In this document: positions 21,147-29,801 of the stretch, in pieces | Layout: the number at the start of each line of letters is the position of its first letter | Position numbering within the stretch: position 1 is the first letter of the stretch | Assembly (NCBI GenBank): GCA_035275405.1 | Contig: DATEMU010000004.1 | Coordinates: 124,001-188,000 of the forward strand | Direction: 5' to 3' | Length of the DNA stretch: 64,000 nt | From: Phycisphaerae bacterium | GTDB lineage: Bacteria > Planctomycetota > Phycisphaerae > UBA1845 > UTPLA1 | Translations under genes and position numbers: made by a program | The notes under the pieces: generated by a model | The model's database searches: none | What the model was told of the DNA's origin: nothing | The model's input: only the letters and a program-made list of their open reading frames with translations

Positions 21147-24017
21147 ATGAGGCCGGCGAAGAAGGGTGCACACGTTGTGCCGGGCCCACCCGTCCCCATC
21201 TCGCCCGAGACCATCGGCCGGTCGGACCACTCTTTCCGGGCGGATTTTCCCGCCGGGTTTCTCGAATCGCCGGATTTTCATCGAATCCTCGATCTCGTCC
21301 CCGCCCTCATCTGGGTCGCCGCTCCCGACGCCAAGAGTATCTACTTGAACCGGCCCTGGTTGAGCTTTACCGGGCGCACCCTCGAACAGGAACTCGGCGA
21401 TGGTTGGGCGGATTGCGTCCACCCCGACGACGTCCGATCGTGCATGGACACCTACCTGGACGCCGTGCGCCGGCGCCGGACGTTTCATATCGAGTATCGC
21501 CTCCGCCGCCACGACGGCGTTTTTCGGTGGCTGCTCGATACCGGCGTTCCCCTCCACGATTCGGACGACCGATTTCTCGGCTACATCGGCTCGTGCGTTG
21601 ACATCACCGAGCACAAATACGCGGATCGCGCCCTTCGCGAGACCGAGGAGCGCTATCGCTCGGTCGTTGCGGCGATGGCCGAGGGCATCGTTCTGACCGA
21701 CGCGATCGGGATGATCTACTTTTGCAACGCCTCCGCCGAGCGGATCCTCGGACTCTCCGCCAAAGGCATCATCGGACGGGCCGTCAAAGACTCCCGCTGG
21801 GGCGCGATTCACGAGGACGGAAGCGTCTTTTCCCCCGAGGCCTTTCCGGTCGTCGTGACCCTCGCGACCGGTCAGCCCTGCTTCAACGTCGTCATGGGCC
21901 TGCCCAGGGCGGGCGGCGACGTGGCGTGGCTGTCCATCAACACCCAGCCGCTGATCGGCGAAGCCGGCCAGTCGCGCGGCGTGGTCGCCACCTTTGTTGA
22001 CATTACCGAGCGAAAGCGGGCGGAAATCGCGCTGCGCCGCGCGCACGAGAACCTCGAGCAGCGCGTCAAGGACCGCACGGCCGATCTTGAAAACGCCAAC
22101 CAGCGACTTCGGGTCGAGATCGAGCAGCGCCGCATCGCCGAACAAGAACTTAACGAGAGCGAGGAACGCCTTCGCGTCGTTCTCAGCCGCGCCCCCGACG
22201 CCATCTTCCTCCACGATGGTGAGCGGTTTCTCTTTGCCAACGACCAGGCCGCCGCGCTGTACGGTTTCGAACGATCGTCGGATCTTGTCGGGCGTCCCAT
22301 CTGGGACTTTATCCCGCTGGCGCGCCATCCGATTGTTCGCGAGCGGATCGCAAAGCTCATGGTCGACGGCGGCGTCTTGCCCAGCTATGAAACCGTGATG
22401 ATTCGCGCCGACGGCACCGAGCTTCCTATTGAAATTTCCGCGGCGGTCTGTCCATTTCACGGACGGTCCATCGTGCAAGCCATCGCCCGCGACATCACCT
22501 CCAGAAAAGAAGCGGAAAACGCTCTGCGGCGCTCCGCCGAGCAAATCAGCGACCTCTACAATCACGCCCCCTGCGGATACCACTCCCTTGACGCCGACGG
22601 CCTGGTCATCCGCATGAACGACACCGAACTCAATTGGCTCGGCTACCGCCGCGAAGAGGTCGTCGGCGTCAAACGCTTCGTTGAACTCATGGTCCCGATA
22701 TCCCGACACATTTTTTCGGCGAGCTTCTCCCGGCTGATCGATGCAGGATTCGTGCGTAATATCGAATTCGAGCTGCTGCGAAAAGACGGCTCACCTCTCC
22801 CCGTCGTACTGAACGCCACCGCCGTCCGCGACAACGACGGCGCCTTCGTGATGACCCGCTCCACGGTCTTCGATATGACCGAACTCAAACGGGCCGGTCA
22901 GGCCCTGCGCGAAAGCGAGGATCGTTTCCGCCAGCTCGCCGAGGCGACGTCCGAGGGCATTGCGATCCACGAAGGCGGCACGATTCTCGATGCCAACGAA
23001 ATCCTCGCGCGGATGTTCGGTTACGACCGCCGCGAATTAATCGGCAAGATCAAGTCCGAGCTGGTGGTGCCCGCCTCATTGACCGGAGAGGCCGCCGCTC
23101 TGGGAAACAAAAGTCATGGGGCCGGAGACAAACCCTACGAAACCCTCGGAGTTCGCCGCGACGGTTCCACGTTTCCCATCGAGGTCCGGGGAAAGGAAGT
23201 TCCTTACCAGGGCCTGATCGCCCATGTCACCGCCGTCCGCGATCTCACCGAGCGGAAACTGACCGAAGAACGCGCCCGCCAGCATCAGGAGCAGCTCGCC
23301 CACGTCCTGCGCCTCTCGACGATGGGCGAGATGGCCGCGGGGCTGGCCCACGAAATCAACCAGCCGCTCACCAGCATCGCCAATTACGCCAAGGGGTGCC
23401 TGCGCCGGATTCAATCCGGCGCCGACGCCCCCGCCGGGTTTAAGGAGATCCTCAATCAGGTGGCGCTGGAGGCCCAGCACGCCAGCGAAGTCATCCGCCG
23501 TCTGAGAAACTTTATCCGTAAGCAGGAGTCGCAGCCCTCAAAGGCGAATATCAACGATGTGGTTCGCGAAGCCGTCGCCTTTCTTGCTCCGGAGGCGTTG
23601 CAGTCCGGTCTGACCATCGATCTCGAGCTGGCCGACGGCCTTCAAAGGATTGAAATTGACGTCATCCAAATCGAGCAGGTACTTCTGAACCTGTTGCGCA
23701 ATGCCTGCCAGGCCCTTCACGAACCGCACACCGCGCCGCGCCGAATCGTCGTGTCCACCCATCTCGGCGAACGCGGGACCATCGAAGTCGCCGTCTGCGA
23801 CACCGGTCCCGGCGTCTCCCCCGCTGTCGCCGACCGGCTCTTCCAACCCTTCTTCACCACTAAGTCCGACGGCATGGGCCTGGGCCTGTCCATCAGCAAG
23901 TCCATCATCGAATCCCACGGCGGTCGCCTCTGGGCCACCGCCAACGCCGACCGCGGCATGACGTTTCGCTTTTCTCTCCCCGCCATCGGCCCCAACCCCC
24001 GCCCCGCCGCCCGGTAA
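21147..24017 (+). CDS. Multi-PAS sensor histidine kinase, soluble, orphan
   Basis: A 956-residue sensor kinase without membrane helices. It has about five PAS/PAC units: near 45-165, 170-290, 335-450, 460-580 and 590-705, each ending with DIT(E/S)(R/H)K-type linkers, and a coiled coil at 290-335. The HisKA box is STMGEMAAGLAHEINQPLTS with His735, the NtrB/FixL/DctB type, followed by an HATPase domain with N, G1 (CDTGPGVSP) and G2 (GMGLGLSISKS) boxes. Several PAS domains suggest redox, oxygen or ligand sensing; no heme-binding signature was identified with confidence. No response regulator lies nearby, so the partner is elsewhere. Confidence 0.93.
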   Translation: MRPAKKGAHVVPGPPVPISPETIGRSDHSFRADFPAGFLESPDFHRILDLVPALIWVAAPDAKSIYLNRPWLSFTGRTLEQELGDGWADCVHPDDVRSCMDTYLDAVRRRRTFHIEYRLRRHDGVFRWLLDTGVPLHDSDDRFLGYIGSCVDITEHKYADRALRETEERYRSVVAAMAEGIVLTDAIGMIYFCNASAERILGLSAKGIIGRAVKDSRWGAIHEDGSVFSPEAFPVVVTLATGQPCFNVVMGLPRAGGDVAWLSINTQPLIGEAGQSRGVVATFVDITERKRAEIALRRAHENLEQRVKDRTADLENANQRLRVEIEQRRIAEQELNESEERLRVVLSRAPDAIFLHDGERFLFANDQAAALYGFERSSDLVGRPIWDFIPLARHPIVRERIAKLMVDGGVLPSYETVMIRADGTELPIEISAAVCPFHGRSIVQAIARDITSRKEAENALRRSAEQISDLYNHAPCGYHSLDADGLVIRMNDTELNWLGYRREEVVGVKRFVELMVPISRHIFSASFSRLIDAGFVRNIEFELLRKDGSPLPVVLNATAVRDNDGAFVMTRSTVFDMTELKRAGQALRESEDRFRQLAEATSEGIAIHEGGTILDANEILARMFGYDRRELIGKIKSELVVPASLTGEAAALGNKSHGAGDKPYETLGVRRDGSTFPIEVRGKEVPYQGLIAHVTAVRDLTERKLTEERARQHQEQLAHVLRLSTMGEMAAGLAHEINQPLTSIANYAKGCLRRIQSGADAPAGFKEILNQVALEAQHASEVIRRLRNFIRKQESQPSKANINDVVREAVAFLAPEALQSGLTIDLELADGLQRIEIDVIQIEQVLLNLLRNACQALHEPHTAPRRIVVSTHLGERGTIEVAVCDTGPGVSPAVADRLFQPFFTTKSDGMGLGLSISKSIIESHGGRLWATANADRGMTFRFSLPAIGPNPRPAAR

Positions 24018-24073
24018 CGGCGGGTCACAGCGTGCGCGCGTGCCGCCTCCGCATCCGGTTTATTAGTGTCCGT

Positions 24074-25291
24074 TCAATTCCCGGTTGTATCCGCTCCAAA
24101 CCGGGCCTCCACTCCCTGGCCTTCTGCCACCGCCGTCAACTCCGCCTCCGGCGGACGGCGGAAGCCCAGCCACGGAACCAGCACGCCGGGAAGCGACCAC
24201 AGTATCTGGATCAGGCGCATGGACAGCGTCAGCGCCAGCATCTGCGAGGCGGTACACCAGCCGCCCTCCACCATGACCTTATAGAACACGGCCTCCAATA
24301 GACCAAATCCTTGAAACGTGATCGGCACGGAGGCGAACAGATACCCCACCACCGCCGACAGCAGGCACGTCCAATAGAGCATGGCCTCTGTCTGACCGCC
24401 CGTCGGATGAATTCCGAGCGCGTGCGCCGTGCAATAGACCGACGTGACAATGCAAAAATGGCTGACGATCGTCGTCGCCAGCGCGAACGCCGCCTGGGCA
24501 TGGTGATAGCGGAAGCTGAACGTCGTTTCGTCGATGCGCCGAATCTTGTCCGCCAGCGGTAGTTTCGTCAGCAGCGTGTCGTAGCGAATCAGCCGGCGGA
24601 ACCGCCGCGAGAAAAACAGGCAGCCACCGACAATGAATGCAACGAGCAGGTAACCGACGGCCTGACCGTATCCGCCGATCATCGACGACCGCCACGACGC
24701 GAGAATCGTCGCCGCCGCGAGGATGAGGAAGCTGATGAGGCCAACGGCGCGATCGAGAAGGACGATGGTGATGCCCTCGGTCCGCCGATGCGTCCGTTTG
24801 GCAATGTGATAGGCCTTGTAAATATCGCCGCCGGTCGTGCCGGGCATGGCGAAGTTGAAAAAATTGCCGGCGAAGGTGAGGAGCAGGCAGTCCCGATAGG
24901 AGAGGTGTATTTCTTGAGTCGCGAGGAGAATCTGCAACCGCCACGCCATGATGAAGGCGGTAGGGCCCAGGGTGAGGATGGCCCAGAACCCCCAGTTCCA
25001 GTCGGCCCCCCGGACAATGCTCTTCAGGCCAAGTTCAATGTCTCGCTCGCCTTTGCCGAGTTGGTCGGTCGTCGCCAGTTCCGATCTCAGCACCTCGCGC
25101 TCGCGTCCGGACTCGTCGGCGACGCGAAGGACATCGCCGGTGACGGCGATGAGGCGGAGCGTCTCATCGGGATTGGAGCGCAGTCGAACTCGATCGTTCC
25201 ACGTGACTTTGTCGCTCAAATACCACAATGCCCCCGCACAGACGGCGAGTTTGAGGAATCGGGACAGCCATTTCCTTGCGGATTTCGACAA
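24074..25291 (-). CDS. UPF0104/AglD-like integral membrane protein with an inserted N-terminal domain
   Basis: A 405-residue protein with a first membrane helix (about 12-26), a hydrophilic segment of some 75 residues (27-105), and about seven further helices. NFFNFAMPGTTGGDIYKAYH is the hallmark of the lysylphosphatidylglycerol synthetase transmembrane region/UPF0104 family, and PITFQGFGLLEAVF is the second conserved motif. The family includes flippase-like and glycolipid-related proteins; the lysyltransferase domain of MprF is absent. The 75-residue insertion after helix 1 is unusual and looks like a small beta domain outside the membrane. Single gene, facing the histidine kinase. Confidence 0.85.
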   Translation of the reverse strand: MSKSARKWLSRFLKLAVCAGALWYLSDKVTWNDRVRLRSNPDETLRLIAVTGDVLRVADESGREREVLRSELATTDQLGKGERDIELGLKSIVRGADWNWGFWAILTLGPTAFIMAWRLQILLATQEIHLSYRDCLLLTFAGNFFNFAMPGTTGGDIYKAYHIAKRTHRRTEGITIVLLDRAVGLISFLILAAATILASWRSSMIGGYGQAVGYLLVAFIVGGCLFFSRRFRRLIRYDTLLTKLPLADKIRRIDETTFSFRYHHAQAAFALATTIVSHFCIVTSVYCTAHALGIHPTGGQTEAMLYWTCLLSAVVGYLFASVPITFQGFGLLEAVFYKVMVEGGWCTASQMLALTLSMRLIQILWSLPGVLVPWLGFRRPPEAELTAVAEGQGVEARFGADTTGN

Positions 25292-25429
25292 TCAACCCTC
25301 ACCAAGAGGCGGTAAGCCTAACGATGGCATGGGTCCGTGACAACGAAGCCAAAGTTTCCGGATTGGGAAATCACATCGCGGGCTTTATCATTTATCGGAT
25401 GTAGCACCGCCGCCCCTGGGAGAATCGCA

Positions 25430-25867
25430 ATGGACCCATTCATGCAGGCAGCGATCGACGAAGCAAAGCTCGGCCTCGCCGAGGGAGGCATCCCCATCGG
25501 TTCCGTGCTGGTCATCGATGGGAAGATTGTCGGACGCGGGCATAACCGCCGCGTGCAAAAGGGCAGCGCGATTCTCCACGCCGAGATGGACTGCCTGGAG
25601 AACGCCGGCCGCCTGACCGCGCGTGATTACCAGCGGTCGGTCCTTTATTCCACGCTCTCCCCCTGCGACATGTGCAGCGGGACGGCCCTGCTTTACAAAA
25701 TTCCCAGGATTGTTATCGGCGAGAATCGAACATTTCAGGGACCGGAAAGCTACGTGCGCCAGCGCGGCGTCGAACTCGTCGTTCTGGATGATCCCAGCTG
25801 CATCGCCATGATGCGCGACTTTATCCGCGCCCGTCCCGAACTTTGGAACGAAGACATCGGGGTATAG
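25430..25867 (+). CDS. Cytosine deaminase, yeast FCY1 type
   Basis: A 145-residue zinc-dependent deaminase. The zinc site has HAEMDC (His50, catalytic Glu52) and PCDMC (Cys79, Cys82). DEAKLGLAEGGIPIGSVLV, LYSTLSPCDMCSGTALLYKI and RQRGVELVVLDDPSC closely follow the small yeast-like cytosine deaminases that turn cytosine into uracil, rather than the unrelated large bacterial CodA or the tRNA deaminase TadA. The start is ATG at 25430 behind GGGAG; an upstream start at 25337 would add an unlikely 31 residues. No pyrimidine genes adjoin it. Acquisition by transfer is possible but such genes are scattered in bacteria. Confidence 0.9.
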   Translation: MDPFMQAAIDEAKLGLAEGGIPIGSVLVIDGKIVGRGHNRRVQKGSAILHAEMDCLENAGRLTARDYQRSVLYSTLSPCDMCSGTALLYKIPRIVIGENRTFQGPESYVRQRGVELVVLDDPSCIAMMRDFIRARPELWNEDIGV

Positions 25868-26089
25868 GACCTTCGGTGGGCCTCGTTCCGAGTTTCCAAC
25901 GGGCAGACGCGACATATCGTATTGTCGTTAATTAAGAAGTAAGCGGCCCGGGCCGATTCGATACACAGTCAGGAATCCGCCCACGGGCTCGTTAGGGGCC
26001 CGCCGGCGTAATCGACCAGGACGGGGTGCAGCCGGCTCTACGGATGCACCGGCGAAAAAAAAGTTCATCGCTTCCGGAGGATGTGAATA

Positions 26090-26530
26090 ATGAGACGCAG
26101 CGCCTTTACCCTCGTCGAATTGTTGATCGTCGTGATCATTCTCGGCATTCTCGCGGCCGTAGTCATCCCACAGTTCACCGACTCTACCGCCGATGCCCGC
26201 ATGAGTTCCCTGGCCACCAACCTGCAGACGATCCGCGGCCAGATCGACCTCTACAAGCTCCAGCACAATGGGAGCTATCCGGGACAGGCGACTTTTTCTG
26301 ACCAGATGACCAAGAAGACCGACGCCGACGGCACGGTCAACGCCACGGGCAAGTACGGGCCGTACCTCCAGCGGATTCCGACGAATCCGTTCACGGTCGG
26401 CGGCACGGGCAACGACGTTACCAATACCGCGGCGGCGACGAACAAAGCGTGGTACTACGATGCGACCACTGGCACGTTTAAGGCCAACGACGCCGGAACG
26501 ACCGCCGGTGTGGCCCATGATTCGCTGTAA
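26090..26530 (+). CDS. Type II secretion / type IV pseudopilin, GspG-like
   Basis: A 146-residue pilin-like protein. It begins MRRSAFTLVELLIVVIILGI: a short basic leader, a FTLVE prepilin peptidase site with Glu at +5 of the mature protein, and a hydrophobic helix. The body (SLATNLQTIRGQIDLYKLQH, then GPYLQRIPTNPFT) is close to the GspG-like major pseudopilins that are numerous in Phycisphaerae-like planctomycetes. CGGAGGATG stands before the ATG. No other secretion gene is nearby, so it works with machinery coded elsewhere. A perfect hairpin terminator follows. Confidence 0.9.
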   Translation: MRRSAFTLVELLIVVIILGILAAVVIPQFTDSTADARMSSLATNLQTIRGQIDLYKLQHNGSYPGQATFSDQMTKKTDADGTVNATGKYGPYLQRIPTNPFTVGGTGNDVTNTAAATNKAWYYDATTGTFKANDAGTTAGVAHDSL

Positions 26531-26569
26531 CGCGTAGAAACACGAAGCCAGTACCTCCCGACGGAAGCA

Positions 26570-26610
26570 GCGGCCGGTCTTTGATCGAAGCATTCGATCG
26601 GACCGGCCGC
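26570..26610 (+). terminator. Long perfect hairpin after the pseudopilin gene
   Basis: GCGGCCGGTC (26570-26579) pairs perfectly with GACCGGCCGC (26601-26610), and the interior also pairs (GATCGAA with TTCGATC around GCA), giving a stem of 17 or more pairs. ATTATTTCT follows. It sits 40 bases beyond the pseudopilin stop and 30 before the end of the convergent polyketide synthase gene, so it may stop transcription both ways. Confidence 0.8.
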
Positions 26611-26640
26611 ATTATTTCTGCGGGCGGTGCGCCGTGCCGC

Positions 26641-27750
26641 CTAACGAAGCGACTCCATGATGAATGGGCCGCGGAGAATCTCTGTCGCGGGTCCGTCAAT
26701 CTCGACGAGCATCATTTCGATGGTCAATCCGGGGCCGAACGCCAGCAACTGGAATCGTCCCACCATGCCGGCCTCCAATGCGGCGCGCAGGATGAACAGA
26801 ATCGTTGGCGACGACATGTTTCCGTAATGGCGCAGGACCCGGCGTGAAAGGGTCAACGCTCCTCCGGGAAGTTCAAGCGCCGAGTTCACCGCATCGAGTA
26901 TTTGAGGTCCGCCCGGATGAACCAGCCAGTGATCGATCTGCGCCGCCGTCAGCCGCGCCTCTGCCAGAAAGCTCCGAACCGTGTCGGGCAGGTGCGCGGC
27001 CAGCGTCGCTGACAACTCGGGCGACAACGACAGGCGCAGACCGAAATCCCCCGCCCTCCAGACCATCTGTTCCGCAAAGGCGGGAATCGCCAGACAACGA
27101 GCCTGGACGATTCGAATCGGCGAGGGGCGCTCGTGCATCAGCACCGCCGCGGCGCCATCCGCAAAGAGCAGGTTGGCCGTCAATTGCTCCAGATCGGCCG
27201 AATATTGAAAGTGCAGCGATGAAAGCTCGCACGCCACCGCAAGCGCCGGCACGGCGATGTTCCGATGCGCGAGTCGCATCGCCGCCAGGGCCGCCGAACA
27301 ACCCATGAAACCGAGATTCCACCGTTCGACGCCATGGGGAACGGTCGTACCCTTGAACACCGCCTGCTCCAGGCCCGGCGAGGAGGCGTGCGTGCAACAT
27401 ACGGTAATCAGGCTCGCCACCGCGGAAAGTTCCTCCGACGCCATCGGGCGAAGCAATCGCGCGACCAGCCGATTCGACGCCTCGTCAAAGGCCTGCGAAC
27501 GCGCGTGCATGCCGGGACCTCGCAGCTGGTCGACCGCGCGGCGATAGAGACCGTCAGGTTCGTCGAGACTCGCCTGGGTCTCCAATGCGGCCAGGTGTCG
27601 GCGCTCGATGCCGGTGTGCGGGAGCAGTTTAGCCATGAGCCGAGCGGTGCGGGCATCCGGGCAAATGTCCGCGAGTAGCTTGGCTGCGTTCTGCGTGGTC
27701 AACGCGGCTTCGGGCACGGCCGTGGCGAGTGCGTGGATGTAAGTCGCCAT
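26641..27750 (-). CDS. Type III polyketide synthase (chalcone/stilbene synthase family)
   Basis: A 369-residue homodimer-type synthase that condenses a fatty acyl or other starter with malonyl-CoA into pyrone or resorcinol products. The catalytic triad is present: Cys151 in WNLGFMGCSAAL, His278 in WLVHPGGPQIL and Asn311 in RHYGNMSSPT. It is the last gene of a three-gene operon: its ATG at 27750 shares one base with the stop of the FAD oxidoreductase gene (TGATG). The same trio (synthase, flavoprotein, methyltransferase) makes methylated alkylresorcinol/quinone lipids in the Streptomyces srs operon, so a membrane phenolic lipid is the likely product. Starter identity cannot be read from the sequence. 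Confidence 0.93.
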   Translation of the reverse strand: MATYIHALATAVPEAALTTQNAAKLLADICPDARTARLMAKLLPHTGIERRHLAALETQASLDEPDGLYRRAVDQLRGPGMHARSQAFDEASNRLVARLLRPMASEELSAVASLITVCCTHASSPGLEQAVFKGTTVPHGVERWNLGFMGCSAALAAMRLAHRNIAVPALAVACELSSLHFQYSADLEQLTANLLFADGAAAVLMHERPSPIRIVQARCLAIPAFAEQMVWRAGDFGLRLSLSPELSATLAAHLPDTVRSFLAEARLTAAQIDHWLVHPGGPQILDAVNSALELPGGALTLSRRVLRHYGNMSSPTILFILRAALEAGMVGRFQLLAFGPGLTIEMMLVEIDGPATEILRGPFIMESLR

Positions 27751-28898
27751 CAGACTCCCTGCGCGAGAGGACGTATCCCCTGCTTTCCAGGTTTGACGTG
27801 CACGCCCATTAACACTCGCTCGATGAGTGTACCGGGGACCGGTAGGGGTAGTCTTGCCAAAGCGAACGCGGCCCGGCTCCGGAGCAGGCTGCCGAGCCAG
27901 CGCGTTCGGCGGCGAATTCGCCGATGGTCACGAAGTTGTTCCGAATAATTGCGCGCCACGTCATCGTTGGACCCGCCGGCGAGCACAGCATGCGCTGCGG
28001 CCATGCCGCTCCGCAAGGCCTGTCCGATCCCCTCGCCGCTGAACGGCTCTTCGAAGCCTGCGGCATCGCCGAGGAAGAGGAGGTTTCCGCGCCCCACGCA
28101 TCTCGGTCGAAGAGGGAACCCCGCTATTCCCAGTAATTGCGGTGAGGAAGGCGGATGGATGCCGTGGAGGATGCGGGCGTCCGTATTGGCTGACTGTAAT
28201 GCTACCCATGGCTTCCCGCCACGAAGTAAAGTTGCGTCAACTGCCGAGGCGATCAGGCACTTATCGTCCGAGACCGTGGCCAATCCCACGTAACCGCCTT
28301 GCAGCCAGTGCATGCTGACGCCCCCGATCGGCGGACAGACGTCGCCGCATCGAAGATCCGCCTCGCGCGGAACGACCGACCAGGCGTGCCCGATCAAGGC
28401 TCTGTTGCACGCTTTTGGTCTGTAGGACTCATCCTTTATCGCATTCAGCCCCGTCGCCCAAAGTATCCACCTTGGTCGCAGGGATTGGCCGCCCGCGCTT
28501 ATCCCCAACCGATCAGCGCACACCGGCTCGAGTTCGGCGCGAAGCCCCCAGCGCAAGTTGGCGCCCGCTTTTGCTGCGGCGGCCGCCAATTGCGTGTCCA
28601 GGATTTCACGCGGAATGATCCGGCATTGGCCACCGGAAGTCCCAAACGAGTGACGCCCGATTTCAAATGTGATGCGCGTCACGCGTGTGCCCAGTTCAAA
28701 ATCCTCCCCGCCGAGCAGTTCATCCAGCAGATTAACCGCATCGCCCGATAGACAACCTCCGCACACCTTGCGCCGCGGAAATATCGCCCGTTCGTAGACC
28801 GTTACCGCGACCCCCGCCCGGGCGAGCAGGATCGCCGCCGCCGAACCCGCCGGCCCGGCGCCGACGACCACGACATCGGATTGCGAGGAAGCGTTCAT
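27750..28898 (-). CDS. FAD-dependent oxidoreductase of the polyketide operon
   Basis: A 382-residue flavoprotein of the geranylgeranyl-reductase/aromatic-hydroxylase group. It opens with the dinucleotide motif DVVVVGAGPAGSAAAILL, has KVCGGCLSGDAV in the position of the CGG motif of this group, and a second FAD motif GNLLFLGDAAGFEEPFSGEG. Start ATG at 28898, sharing one base with the methyltransferase stop; the frame is open further upstream but inside the methyltransferase gene. In srs-type operons the flavoprotein hydroxylates the resorcinol ring to a quinol. A reductase acting on unsaturated side chains is the alternative. Confidence 0.9.
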   Translation of the reverse strand: MNASSQSDVVVVGAGPAGSAAAILLARAGVAVTVYERAIFPRRKVCGGCLSGDAVNLLDELLGGEDFELGTRVTRITFEIGRHSFGTSGGQCRIIPREILDTQLAAAAAKAGANLRWGLRAELEPVCADRLGISAGGQSLRPRWILWATGLNAIKDESYRPKACNRALIGHAWSVVPREADLRCGDVCPPIGGVSMHWLQGGYVGLATVSDDKCLIASAVDATLLRGGKPWVALQSANTDARILHGIHPPSSPQLLGIAGFPLRPRCVGRGNLLFLGDAAGFEEPFSGEGIGQALRSGMAAAHAVLAGGSNDDVARNYSEQLRDHRRIRRRTRWLGSLLRSRAAFALARLPLPVPGTLIERVLMGVHVKPGKQGIRPLAQGV

Positions 28899-29590
28899 CA
28901 GGGTTGCTCTCGTTGCCAGATCATGATCCACCGGAACGGGAAACTCGGCTGCACCGTCGCCATCCGCAGACCCGCGGCGTTCGTCAGCGCGCGCACCTCC
29001 TCCGGACGGTAGGCGGCACGGACGGAACGCGGTCCGTCCACGTGAAATATCCGCGAGCGGCTGGTGAGCCGCGTGAACAGCCAGGTCATTGCCCATGCGA
29101 GCCGGTTGCGATTCAGATCGCCGACGATCACTGCGCGGCAGGCGACACGGGCGGCTTCCTGAAGAAATCGAATCGCACCGTCGGAATCGAAATGATGGAG
29201 TAAGAGCGAGCAGACCACGACGTCGAGCGACCGATCGGCGAACGGTAGCCGCATTGCGTCCCCAGCGACAAATCTTGCAGACTGTACCGCGGCGAGATAC
29301 GCCCTGGCGTCGGTCAGCGCAAATGGCGAGCGATCCGTCCCGATCAGGAGGGGAGGTCGCGGCGACCCGTTGAATCGGAATCTCAGGGCTTCGAGCAGGC
29401 CCCCGCCTCCGGTCCCCAATTCGACGATCCGCGCGCCGTCGCCGGGAGCGACCTCGGCAACCGCACGCGCCAGATGAGCATCGAATTGCAGCAGACGGTT
29501 CGACCGGCGCAGCGCGGCAAGCGCCGCCCGATGCGCGCGCGGATCCACCTGGGGGTCATCCATCATTTCCGGTTCACATCGACGACGCAT
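28898..29590 (-). CDS. Class I SAM-dependent methyltransferase of the polyketide operon
   Basis: A 230-residue Rossmann methyltransferase. SAM motif I is RIVELGTGGGGLLEAL, followed by LIGTDRSPFAL and RFVAGDAMRLPFADRSLDVV, then CSLLLHHF (motif IV). The start is set at ATG 29590 (MRRRCEPEMMDDPQVDPRAH) because this N-terminal stretch looks like relatives; ATGs at 29566 and 29677 are alternatives, and no start has a strong ribosome site. It is the first gene of the operon. The expected role is methylation of the phenolic product, on oxygen or carbon. UbiE-like quinone methylation would look similar. Confidence 0.85.
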   Translation of the reverse strand: MRRRCEPEMMDDPQVDPRAHRAALAALRRSNRLLQFDAHLARAVAEVAPGDGARIVELGTGGGGLLEALRFRFNGSPRPPLLIGTDRSPFALTDARAYLAAVQSARFVAGDAMRLPFADRSLDVVVCSLLLHHFDSDGAIRFLQEAARVACRAVIVGDLNRNRLAWAMTWLFTRLTSRSRIFHVDGPRSVRAAYRPEEVRALTNAAGLRMATVQPSFPFRWIMIWQREQP

Positions 29591-29801
29591 GGTGAACAAA
29601 CTCGGAGGGTGGCGGCGTATTCTCGCAAGGCGGTCGAAGTCTACGAGGAACTCCGGCTTGCCGCCATTCGGCTCCACCGCTCACGTCTAATCATCGGGGG
29701 ACGCGTCCTGATCGCATTCTTCGACGCCGCTCTTGCCGGCCATTGACCCGCACCCTTGAGTTGTGGTCTATTACACCCTTGCCGACTGCCTGGAGGGGGC
29801 G

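Noticed and set aside
20334-22709. A 791-codon open frame antisense to lexA and the PAS kinase
   Set aside because: Both sense genes are unmistakable. The antisense product shows the low-information Gly/Val/Asp pattern of a codon-position shadow.
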